Positions 23,756-34,808 of a stretch of DNA of 64,000 bases are shown piece after piece (position 1 is the first letter of the stretch; every line of letters begins with the position of its first letter). The stretch comes from Prinsepia uniflora (Eukaryota > Streptophyta > Magnoliopsida > Rosales > Rosaceae). The position numbers and the translations under genes are program-made. The stretch is taken from positions 3,608,501 to 3,672,500 of the forward strand of contig CM064862.1 of NCBI GenBank assembly GCA_032719365.1, written 5' to 3'. A model generated the notes under the pieces. It worked only from the letters and a program-made list of their open reading frames with translations, made no database searches and was not told the origin of the DNA.

Positions 23756-24115
23756 CTACGGTCTGGTTGCTCCGTATAATGACCCCTCGTAGGTAATGCG
23801 CCGTGACCATTTCAGGGGTACTAATAACTGGAGGAGATAGTAATCCATATGGTCAATATATACAGTGCAATAGTATGAACCTGTGATATCCCGGTACGAC
23901 TCCACAAACCGATAGTATAACCACCAGACAGGTCTCATGCCCAACACAATGTAATTCATGTATACATAATCCATAAACGAGACTTAACTTAATCCAAACA
24001 CAATCACATAGTATAAGGAAAACAAATATGCATGCAATCAGTTTAGAAACCAAAAGACCCACTCACAATACTGTCATGCTGCTTAATCAATGTCTAAACC
24101 TGTTCTGAAGCTATA

Positions 24116-27100
24116 TGTCAGGACCCACTCCGGAACCCGAGGTAAATCCTGCTCCCGTCTGACACCCCGACACAACACAGTCAGACGCAGGAGAAACTAT
24201 ATAAAAATCCCTAAGTCAACAGTTTACAGAGCATAGTACTCAATACAAAAGAAAGAAAACTAATAAACTAGATACACGCACGCGGAAAAATTTAAACCAC
24301 TCCAGGATTCCTCTTGCGACTTCTATGCCTCAGACGCTGCCTCGACGCCGAAACCCCGCTCTAGCTCCACGACCTGGAGGGCAATTTAAAACAGAAGGTG
24401 TGAGTGGACCATAATTAAAAGAAAAGTTTCCAAAACCATTTATAAGAAAAACCGGGTTTAGCCCTCCGTTTTGAAACCACATGCATAACCCAGTTATCAA
24501 AACGGTTATAAATCAATCATAATAAAACATCATAAGAAACAGAAACACTATAAAACGGTTATAAAAATTATATCATAAGCATCATAAAACCGTAACGTAA
24601 AACATAAAGTTCAACCAATCATTTGTCGATCAAACCTGCTGGACCTATTCGAGTCTTTAAACTCCCGAGTCTTTGAACTCAATCCAGGCCTCAATAATAT
24701 CCGAGTCTTTAAACTCCCGAGTCTTTAAACTCAACAGGCCTACGGGGGAAATATCAATATATCCGAGTCTTTAAACTCCCGAGTTTTTAAACTCAATCCG
24801 GGTCTTTAAACCCAATCCGGGCCCGTCCCCCGTCAAATCAATATCCGGGTCTTTAAACCCAATAACCAGATCCAGCAAATCCAATCCAAAACCATTTGAA
24901 AACCATTTCTAAATCCATATCCAAACCCGAATCCAAAATCACCGGTCTGATGCCCTTTCGGTATCCAGAACCGTCATTCCGAACCCAAATCCGGAAATTC
25001 ACTTTCCAATTTTTTAAAACCAAATCTCGTTATCCGAAATCCGATTCTAAAACCGAAAACCTTGATCATCAAATCATGTTCCAAAATCCCTTTATAAACA
25101 TTTAAATCCAATTATCATTTTAAAGCCCAAAACCATAGCTTCACATTACGTTATTTCTCGAAAACCGTGCAATTATGTAAAACCACATCATAAATCCAAC
25201 ATTCATGAAATCACATATATAAAACAATTATAGAAAAGCAGTTATGCATGTTCGAGTTTAAGGAAAGGGTCCACTCACAGTACTGAGCCCCCAATCGCGT
25301 CCCGAACGTCTTGTACGTTCCTCAGCTTCATCGGGAACTCCCGATCCTGTCAACAACCACCAAAGTACGTCACTAACACGTCTACTAAGGTCCACCTAAA
25401 TTCCCTCAAAACTCCCCGGGTCCTAAACGTAACGAATCGGAACCCCAAACCTTCACCCTCGAGGAACTACTTCGATTTGACGTCCGATTAACCCGGAACC
25501 AAGTCCAACAGACTCGTCACAACTCCTAAACCAAAAACCTAGTTGACAACTTTCCCAACCGCCGCCGCACGCGCCCCCACGCGCCGCCCAAAGTGGTTGC
25601 GCGTGGCCCTCACGCGCCTGCTACAGTACATCTTCAACCTCGAGCAGACCCGGTTCAGCACAGTGTCTGCAACTTGAACCGGCGTCCACGGTTCTCCGCC
25701 GTACCTGCACCAAATCGACTCCTCTCTTCACCCACTGCTTCGTCCCGTCCTAAGGAACTCATCCCCCTCACTCCAATACCTCGACATGGCCTAAAACCTG
25801 TCGACTCTACCTCGAACTACAAACCCGATAAACCCCTGTTTCCTTCTCCGGCCACCCAGGTCTTCCCCCGTCACGGTGGCTACCCAAAACTCTTCCTAGG
25901 ACTGTCCTAAACCTCACCCAACTCACCAAGACCGTCGACTCTCACCCAAAACCCACGACTCTACGTTTGAAGAAAAAGGGAAAAACAGAGTACACAGGGT
26001 ACTCTCCGTTGTCTAGACTTCGTCGTGCACTCCTCCGTCACGGCTACACAACTAGAAGAACCCTAGGACCCTACTAAGTCCCCTAAACCACACTAGACTC
26101 CTCGATTCAACCCCTAACGCTACAACTCTCGACTTGAAACTCGACGGCAAAACAGAGCATCGAAAGGGAAAACAAGAAATTACCTGCCTCCTGTCGCCGT
26201 CGTGAGCTCAGCTGTGAGGCAGTACCTCCTCCCGTCCACCTCCAGCCTCTGGACACCTCCTCTGGCCTCGCTTGATCGAACACGGCACAACCCCTACCAC
26301 GATCTCTCTGTTTTTCTCTGAGTTTCCTCCCTGGTTCCCGTGGGTCACTACTCACACACACACGACCACTGTACCTCAAAACCTCCTCTTTGTCTCCCTC
26401 TTGACCTCTGATCACTCACTCCCTTACCAATTCACACAACTCACACAAAACACCGTCCAATTTCTCTCAATTCTCTTCCTCTGTTTTTGTCTGGGTCGAA
26501 GAACACACAACACACATGGCACGGTTGCACCCCAAATAATTGGACCGTGCACTCACTAGAACCAACCAGACCTCCTACATGTGTCACCAATCCCTCAACT
26601 CCTCTCCCAAGTGGCACAATCTCAGCCCTCCATCTTCCCTCTCTGTTGCACAGATCCCCAGGTGAAAAAAGACCAAAATACCCTTCCGTTTTAACCAAAA
26701 TTACAACTTTGCCACTACCTTTCTAGACCCGTAACTCCTACCTCGTAAGTCCGATGAATACGTGCCGCCTGTCATCGAACTCAGGATGACAAGATCTATC
26801 TAACGGTCCTAAGTCAACGTACCAAAACCCGATCGTCCAAAAAATCAACTTTTCTCCCTATTTTACCCAAATTACGGTTATGCCCTCAACCTTCCGAACA
26901 TCATAACTTCCTCCTCGGATGTCGGAATCGGGCGTGCCACCTGTCTACGGATTCGTGACGTCCTAAAATACGTCCTAGTCATCGGTCAAAATCTACTTGA
27001 CCGCCCGAACTAAAAGTCAACATTTTGCCCGAATTAGGGACAAAATCGTCATTCTACCCTATCGGTCCAAAAGTACCCAACTAAGTACTACTTAAGCTCA

Positions 27101-27154
27101 CTAATCCTTCACTAATCGCTGTCTTAATCCTAATTTCCGGGACGGGTCGTTACA
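24116..27154 (-). mobile_element. Solo LTR (3039 bp), TSD CTATA
   Basis: It starts TGTCAGGACCC and ends GGGTCGTTACA (minus-strand TGTAACGACCC...CCTGACA). CTATA at 24111-24115 and 27155-27159 is a perfect TSD and the outer LTR resumes after it. It carries GTGAGTGGAC at 24399-24408, the GAGTCTTTAAACTC array at 24650-24870 and GTCCACTCAC at 25269-25278. No internal domain. Confidence 0.93.
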
Positions 27155-27469
27155 CTATAACACAGTCTCTGACCTGTTCAAACATATCTAAGGATCACTA
27201 ATGGTCTCTAAAAACTCAAATCTAAAACCTCGAAATAGTGCCAGCCTGAAAACGCGTCATGAGGCTATAAATCTCATTTTGACTCATCAAATGATCTCCG
27301 ATCGACCTGAAACCACCATTATTGGATCCGGATCGTCGAAACCATTAAAATGGCACTAGTCCCACCTCAAAAAACGTGCCCACGCGACCCCACATGTAAC
27401 GACCCGTCCCGAGATTCGGGATTAGCGAAGTGATTTGTAACGGATTAGCTGAGTTAATCGGTGGTTAGT

Positions 27470-28115
27470 TGTCAGGACCCACCCCTAATCCCCCGGGATT
27501 AAGGGCTAAATCCTGATCCCGTCTAACTTATGCATGACTTCCTGTAACACGTAAGTCGGACAAGGGATTAAAACACCCAATCAGCTCTGTACACTTGTCC
27601 TCATCCAATTTGCACGCATCCCAAAGCACAGAGAGACCAAAATACCCCTCCTTGTCCAATTTATGATTTTACCCTTCGCCGTTCTAGACCCGTATCTCAC
27701 TCGTCCTACGTCCGATGAACGCATGCCGCCTGTTGTTGAACTCAAGATGACGAGACCTCTCTAACGGTCCTAGGTTTACGTACAAAAACCCTGTCGTGCG
27801 AAAAGTCAACTTTTCCCCCCTATTTAAACCAAATTACGACAATGCCTTCAATCTTCCGAACATCATAACTTCCTCCTCGGATGTCGAAATCGGGCGTGCC
27901 ACCTGTCTACAGACTCGTGACGTCCCAAATTACGTCACGATCATCGGTCAATGTCCAATTGACCGCCCGAACTAAAGTCAACTTTTTGCCCAAACTAGGG
28001 GCAAAATCGTCATTCTACACTAACAGGCCAAAAGTAACCAACTAAACACCAATTAGACTCACTAATCCGTTACTAATCACTTTACTAATCCCAGCTCTCG
28101 GGACGGGTCGTTACA
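27470..28115 (-). mobile_element. Miniature solo LTR (646 bp), TSD TTAGT
   Basis: Both termini are those of the full LTRs (TGTCAGGACCC and GGGTCGTTACA), and TTAGT flanks it at 27465-27469 and 28116-28120. The central ~2.4 kb found in its relatives, including the array and the inverted-repeat blocks, is absent. It is either an internally deleted LTR or a distinct short-LTR subfamily. Confidence 0.9.
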
Positions 28116-28588
28116 TTAGTGGGTTACTTTGGACATTTGGTGTCAAATGACGATTTTGCCCCAAGTTTGGGCAAAAAGTTGACTTTTGGTTCGGACGGTC
28201 AATTGTGCATTGACCGATGACCGTGACGTAGGTAGGGACGTCACGAGTCCGTAGACAGGTGGCACGTCCGATTTGGACAATCGGAGAAAAGGTTAGGGGC
28301 GCTACCGTAACTTTGGTTAAAGAGAAGGAAAAAGTTGACTTTTCACATGACAAGGTTTTTACATGTAGACCGGGGACCGTTAGGTAGATCTCGTCGTCCT
28401 AAGTTCAATGACAGGCGGCATGCTTTCATCGGACGTAGGACGAGTGAGATACGGGTCTAGAACGGCGAAGGGCATAATCGTAATTTGAACCCACAAGGGA
28501 ATTTTGGTCTTTTTGGTGCCTTGGGAATTGTGTAATCTGATGAGGACAAGTGTGCAGTGTTCCTTGGATATTTTTGAGATGGGACCAT

Positions 28589-31149
28589 TGTCAGGACCCG
28601 TCCCAAATCTCACCTCGATACCCGGGACGAACCCTGCTCTTGTCTGACAATCACACTTAAAGTACCAAAATAACCTCAATACAACCATAAGCATAACTAT
28701 CAGACAAGGGAGAATATAATACAACCGTACTTCAGAGCATAGTTATTACAAAACAGGCACAAAATCCTACTAGGCTAATCTCGCAACGGAAGAACGTCGT
28801 AAGCTCTATGCCTCGGTCCCTGCCTCAACGTTCACCCCATCGCTATCACCACGACCTGGAGGGTAAATTAAAACCAAAAGTGTGAGTGGACTGAAAGAAA
28901 TAAAAGGTTGAAAACGCAAGTTAAGAATAAAACAGCTTAAGGAAAACAATAAGATTTTTCTCTTCCTTTTAAAATATGCATGCCTAACTAAGTACCAGGA
29001 AAACCACAATATAAAACAGTATAACAAGATCATATCATAAAACCAATTCCACCAATATCCAAGTCTGATCAAACCTGCTGGGTCTATCCGAGTCTTTAAA
29101 CTCAAACCAGGCCTCAAATGTAATCCGAGTCTTTAAACGCAACAGGCCTACAGGGGTAATATCATAAATATCCGAGTCTTTAAACTCCCGAGTCTTTAAA
29201 CTCAATCCGGGCCCGTCCCCCGTCAAATACAATCCGGGTCTTTAAACCCAATATCCAGATCCAGCAAATCCAATCCAAAACCAATTTAAAATCAAGTTTA
29301 AGTCCATATCCAAACCCGAATTCGAAATCTCCGGTTCGAAGCCCTTCCGGCGTTCAGAACCGTCATTTCGAACTCAAATCCAGAAATCCACGAAATCCAG
29401 TTTAAACCAAAACCGGGTTTACCAAAATCATGTCTCAGAATTCATTTATAACCATCATAACACAATTATAAGGTGAAATCCCAAAGTATAGCATCAAAAT
29501 CAGAAATCCAGATTTTTCTCGAAAAACGTGCGAAAACCCAAAAATGTCTCGAAAAACGTGCAAACATATCAATCACGTATAATCATCATCAACAAGCATA
29601 AAACATACTTAAAATCATAAACATAGATAAAAACAGCTAGGCATGCTCGTAAGAAAGAAAAAGTCCACTCACAAATCAGAAAGTATCAATCGCGCTCCAT
29701 GCGCTCCTCGACCGTCTCAGGCGTCTCCCGTCCTGTCAATAGGCACCAAATAGGGTCACAAATACGTCAAATATGCTAACCCTAGTTTCCCCAAATTTTT
29801 GGGAATTTATACGTAATTTAAAATTAAACCCTAAATCGTCCGAATCCTCGAACTATCCCGTAACATCGTCCGATTAACCCGAAAATGACACCAATAGATT
29901 CCTTAGAACACTTAGAACAAAAACTATGTTGGCAGTTTGTTCAGAATTCTCCTCACGCGCCTGCTACAGTTCATCGTCTACCTCGAGTCACCCAGTTGAA
30001 CTGGCGTGGCCGGTTCTCCTCTAATTTTCCACCAATTTCTACCATTTCAATCCTACAAGATTCGTCCAGTTCCCTGCAATCTATTCCCGTACTAAAATCG
30101 AGGAATCACGGCCTAAAACCCATCGTCTTCATCCCTGAAACAAACGGCCCATTTGCCCTGTTTTGGCCTCCGGCCACCCAGGCCATCCCCAATCACGGCA
30201 CCAACCTCAGACGACTCCTGGGACCTTCCGGAGTCTCACCCTAACCTCCAAAACCCTCGACTCTAGCCCAAAGTCCACGACTTTTGAATTGAAGGAAATG
30301 GGAAAAACAGGGGATTCGAATCATACCTTCAATTCCTCCTCTGCCGTCTGCACCGCCTTGAACCACGGTGTTCAAAGAGTCCTCTGCGGTCGTCCTAACT
30401 CCTCCTCAGCTTGGATTGAACCACAACACGGCACAACCACCGCCAAGTTCCCACGGTCTTCTCTGTTTTCCCTGAAAATCGAACTTCCCGTCCACCGTGT
30501 TTCTTACACGATTTCACTCCCAATCCCGGTCACCAGCTTCTCTTCTTCTCCCTGTCACTCTCACAACTCACAGAAACCTCACACACTCACTGGATCGATC
30601 GTACTCTTCACCGCCTCACCTCTTTGTTTCCGTTCTTCCAAAACCAAATGCACGGTTTAGAATCGTGCAAAGTGTGCCCGTGTGCATTGTAGTCACCTAG
30701 AAGCCTCTAGGGCCATGCCCCTAGAGTTAAAATTACCATTTTACCCTCAAACTTTCTAGACCCATAACTATTTCGTCCGACGTCCGATGACAGCGTGCCG
30801 CCTGTCATTATAATCAGGACGTCGAGACCTATCTAACAGTCCTCGGTCTACGTGAAAATCACAAGTCCACTAAAAAGTCAACATTTTCCCCTAATTAATC
30901 AAAATTACTGTAACGCCCTTAATCTTCCGAACGTCATAACTTTTCCTCCGATTGTCCAAATTGGACATGCCACCTGTCTACGGACTCGTGACGTCCTGAA
31001 CTACGTCACGGTCAATGGTCAACACTCATCAAACCTGTAAATCAAAAAGTCAACTTTAGCGCACTATTCACAAGGGCAAAATCGTCCTTTTATACAAATC
31101 TTTTTACAAAATTACATTGATACCCTTCCTGAAGGTACAGGTTGTTACA
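28589..31149 (-). mobile_element. Solo LTR (2561 bp), TSD ACCAT
   Basis: It starts TGTCAGGACCC and ends AGGTTGTTACA. ACCAT at 28584-28588 and 31150-31154 is a perfect TSD. GTGAGTGGAC is at 28882-28891, the GAGTCTTTAAACTC array at 29085-29255 and GTCCACTCAC at 29663-29672. It is related to the LTR at 48651-54969. Confidence 0.92.
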
Positions 31150-32186
31150 ACCATGGGGTTTGGACACCTGGCAGTGGTCTAGTGGGTTCTAGGCAGTGCA
31201 CGGGCAAACTTAAACTGGCCCCGTGTGTGTGTGAGTCGTGCTTGAGAGGGAGAAACAGAGACTGGGCAGAGAGGAGAATTGATCGATCTCAGTGTGTGTT
31301 TGTGTGTTATGGTGATCGAGTGAGTGATTAGAGACTAAGTGAGAGCTGGTGAGTGAATTGTGAGTGCGAGGTGTGTGAGGAAACCTGTGTGTATGTGAGT
31401 GTGAGTGTCTGTGGAAAACAGAGAAGAATCGAGGTGGTGGTGTTGCTGTGTTGCGATCAAACTATCGAAGTGAACCCATAGTGGTGTCGAGAGGCCTGAG
31501 GGGAGTCGAGTAGGCACGACGGAGCTCATGGTGGCGGCTAGGACGCAGGAAATTCCTCAATTCCTTTGGTTGCTCTGTTTTGCTGTTTTGATTCAAACGT
31601 TTAGTCGTGAGGTTTGGGGCTGAGTCGAGGTGTTTGGTAGGTTCTAGTCGACTCAGTAGGTCCATAGGAATCGTCTGGTTGTGAAGCCGTGACGGGGGAA
31701 AGCTCTTGTGGCCGGAAACTGAAACAGAGGTTTTGGACGGGTTTCGGTTTCGAGTTTGGGAGATGAGATTTAGGCAGTGATGTCGAGTTTGGTCAAGGGG
31801 AATAGATTGCTTAGGGTAGGACGAAGCCAGATGAGTTGAAAGGAAGAGAAACGGACGCAGTACGGCGGAGAACCAGTCACGCCGGTTCAGACCGGTCTGA
31901 CCATCGAAGAAGAAGGTGAACAGTGTTTCTGTGCAGGCACGTGAGGCCAACGCGCAGCCACTTTGGGCGGCACGTGGGGGCGCGTGCGGCAGTTTCCGGG
32001 GAAGTGGTTGTAACGACCCGTCCCGAATTTCATGATTTGATTAGTGACTAATCACGATTAGTGAGGCTAATCTGTGATTAGTAGAGCGAAATCGGACGAA
32101 CGATGCGGAATGACCGTTTTGCCCCTAGTGGTGGCAAAATGTTGACTTTTCGATCGGGCGGTCAAAGGGACTTTGACCGATGACCG

Positions 32187-32206
32187 TGACGTAGTTCGTG
32201 ACGTCA
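32187..32206 (+). promoter_or_regulatory. as-1-like TGACG-N7-TGACG plus TGACGTCA
   Basis: TGACG at 32187 and 32199, with 7 bases between them, has the spacing of the as-1 element bound by TGA-class bZIP factors. The second TGACG extends to the palindrome TGACGTCA. The same site is in the 3' LTR at 38514-38533. TTGACT and TTGACC (W-box cores) lie within 60 bp upstream. Function is inferred from motif only. Confidence 0.55.
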
Positions 32207-32525
32207 CGAGTTCGTAGACAGGTGGCACGTTCAATTCTGACGTCCGTAGAAGAAGTTATGACGTTCGGAAGCCCAAGGGCATTTTGGTAATTTGGGTGAA
32301 TAGGAGGTCAAAAGTTGACTTTTTGACCAGGAGGTCCGTTGGCCGAGGGCCGAAGACCGTTACGTAGATAAGGACGATACGAATCCGTAGACAGGCGGCA
32401 CGTCGAATTCGGACGTTCGACGGCGAAGTTACGGTTCACGAAAGTTTCGGGATACTATTCCCGGCGACACGTTTTACGAGGACCATTTGTCTTTAGTGGG
32501 CTCAACTACTTTTCAGCAACCAATG

Positions 32526-32549
32526 GATGAGTGACACTTGTCACCCATC
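32526..32549. promoter_or_regulatory. 24-bp near-perfect palindrome in the LTR
   Basis: GATGAGTGACAC followed by TTGTCACCCATC: 11 of 12 positions pair. Related versions sit at the same place in other LTRs: 4325 (minus), 38853, 43829, 51360, 55875 and 62320. A CT-rich stretch typical of a leader follows. It is probably a factor-binding site close to the LTR promoter. Confidence 0.5.
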
Positions 32550-33863
32550 CACTGGCTACCATTCCACATACATGCATCCAACCATTCACCGTGCATCCAT
32601 TTTCCATTTTTCCCTCCAACCAAACCCAATCTCATTCCTCTCCTCTGTGCGATCCAAACACCAAACCCTTAATCCCAAATACTCCTGGAGAGAACAGAGA
32701 GTGAGAGAGGAGGCCAGGACGACTGGATGGTGGCGAGATCGGGGGCCGCCGTGCACGGTGGTCGTGGACCCGCGAAGGTAAAAATTTTACCTTCAAATTT
32801 CATTTTCGGGTTTTAGGTGTTAGGGCTGAGTTCTAATGATTGGGATGAGTTTATTGAGGTTGTAGGAAGGCATAGAGGGTGGTTTGGACGGCGGTGAAGG
32901 GCTGAGCAGCCCTGGGTGCAATCGGAAAAATTGGACCGATTAGGGGAGATTTGGACGGACGGGTTTTGTGGGGTTTTTCCTAGTTTTCTTGATTAGGATA
33001 GATTGGAAATGAGAAAATAGGAATTTAGGAATTGGAATGGAGGAAATCGGACCAAAAATGAGGGAGAAGAAGGCCTGGACCGGTTACGCCGGTCCAGTTG
33101 CAGAGGTCGGACCGGACCGGCCGGCCCATACCGGTTCGATCGCTGGGAACGACGCACTGTTCACCGGCGCGTGAGCCCACGCGCAGGGGCCTTTGGGCGG
33201 CGCGTGGCAGCGCGTGGTGGGGTTTCTGGGGATGTGTCCAACATACGAAATCATCTATTCGATGTAACGAACATTTTGAGACTGGTTTCGTGTCGATCGG
33301 ACACCGTCTCGATATGTTTCGGGGCATCGGAAGGTTTAGGTTCGGGATTAAAAATAGTTAAAAATACGGGAAAATTACGGGGCTTTGGTAGGAGGTTAAT
33401 TAAGTAGTTAGTAACCTTCTATTACGATTTGGACAGGTTTGGGAGTCCCGGTGACGGTGATCGGCTCGGGGAGCCGTATGGCACGCAAATCGAGGCGGCA
33501 GCTCGGACGGTCTGTGAGTGGACCTTGTTTTCTAAATTGGTGCATGCATAAATGTTTATTATATGTTTATTTACTTGTTTGATGATGCCATGGGTGCATT
33601 TGTATGTGGTTACGTATAAGCACGTATTTTGAGGTTTCGGCCTTATACGGTGCTTATACGGGTCTGTATTTCTTTATTGATTTAAATGAACTGAATTTGG
33701 ATTTCAAAATGATAAACTCGGGTATGAGACCCATTTGGTTTTGTCTCGGGCATATGACCTCAGATTCCGGGCACGGTGCCCAGTTGGTGTCCTATGTTCG
33801 GGTACGAGACCCAGTCACTTTACGGTTTTGATTTCAGGTCAGGGAACCTTAAATGGATTCCCA

Positions 33864-34055
33864 GGTTCATGACGGTTTATGGGAACCGGCATGAACCCTT
33901 GTTATGGTATCATGGTTCATGACGGTTTATGGGAACCGGCATGAACCCTTGTTGGTTATTACGGTACATGACGGTTTATGGGAACCGGCATGTTACCTGA
34001 TTATGGATATTATGGATCATGACGGTTCAGGGGAACCGGTCATGAATGTTTATGT
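33864..34055 (+). repeat. Four ~50-bp tandem units inside the LTR
   Basis: Units beginning GGTTCATGACGGTTTATGGG start near 33864, 33914, 33963 and 34014. The same array is in the 3' LTR (about 40191-40382) and, inverted, in the solo LTR at 41291-44367 (about 41925-42110). Confidence 0.85.
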
Positions 34056-34796
34056 TATGTATATATATGTTCGTCTACCTTCCTTTACATGTTCTACTAT
34101 CTCCTCCGGGGAGGGTCGTTGGCCTGGGTGGACCCCGGAGTAGTCACGGAGCACCGACTGAGTGGAGTCACCCCCCAGTTGGGTTCCTTACTCTCAGGAA
34201 GGCTATGATTACTATTACCTCGGGTAGGGTCAGTGGTCTACGGACATTGATCTTGACTTTGAGATGACTCGGATTGAGACCCGGGTAGCGCGCGCGTAGC
34301 TTTGGATACCGTGACAGGATTGGTTGTGTGACTTATATATATGTATGTGATGGATATATGATATATGATATGTGGTGTGTACAGGTGTGCACAGGATTTG
34401 GGCAATGGCCCGTATGGTCGTTTTCATTGTGGTCCTTTCGACCTTGGTTTATATCTGCTTTGGGCTTAGTCCCACATATGGTTTGTTTTGGATAAATGGT
34501 TTTCGAATGCATGCATGCTTTTTAGTGGAGGGTACAAATGTCTTCCTTATTAAATGTTTTATCAACTTTTGTTTTGTCCACTCACAGTTTTTAATGTTTT
34601 GACTGCCCTTCAGGTTGACATCGGATGTGGACTGTAGCAGAGACCGAGATATCACATACCTCCTCCGGATCCTGGCGTACTCTGATAGCCTGGGAGGGCA
34701 AAGGACGAAAATATCCCTTGTCTGACACTTCGTGTCAGACGGGAGCAGGGTCATCCCGCACTAATCCCGAGGGGATTGGGATGGGTCCTGTCAACG

Positions 34797-34808
34797 TGGT
34801 ATCAGAGC
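34797..34808 (+). other. Primer binding site, initiator-Met tRNA
   Basis: TGGTATCAGAGC, three bases after the 5' LTR end. This is the standard plant initiator-Met tRNA complement. Confidence 0.92.

Larger units (their letters stand above)
32009..34793 (+). repeat. 5' LTR of the 9.1-kb element
   Basis: 2785 bp. In order: a duplicated TTGACT/GACCG...ACGTAG...CAGGYGGCACG module (about 32110-32450), a near-palindrome at 32526-32549, CT-rich putative leader, a GC-rich block near 33060-33230, CTGTGAGTGGAC (33512-33523), a tandem array (33864-34050), GTCCACTCACAG (34576-34587), and the terminus. The short open frames here recur exactly in the 3' LTR because the sequence is duplicated, and are not genes. 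Confidence 0.93.

Noticed and set aside
32527..32781. Open frames repeated exactly at 38854-39108 and similar pairs along 33025-34912 / 39352-41275
   Set aside because: They are the same LTR sequence present twice. They lack protein motifs, overlap on both strands and carry no codon-usage signal.
33515..34587. Possible LTR intron: GTGAGT in the left block and CACTCACAG in the right block
   Set aside because: The CAG acceptor is not kept in other LTRs (CTCACC near 48157, CTCACAC in others), while the inverted repeat is, so splicing is not the shared constraint.
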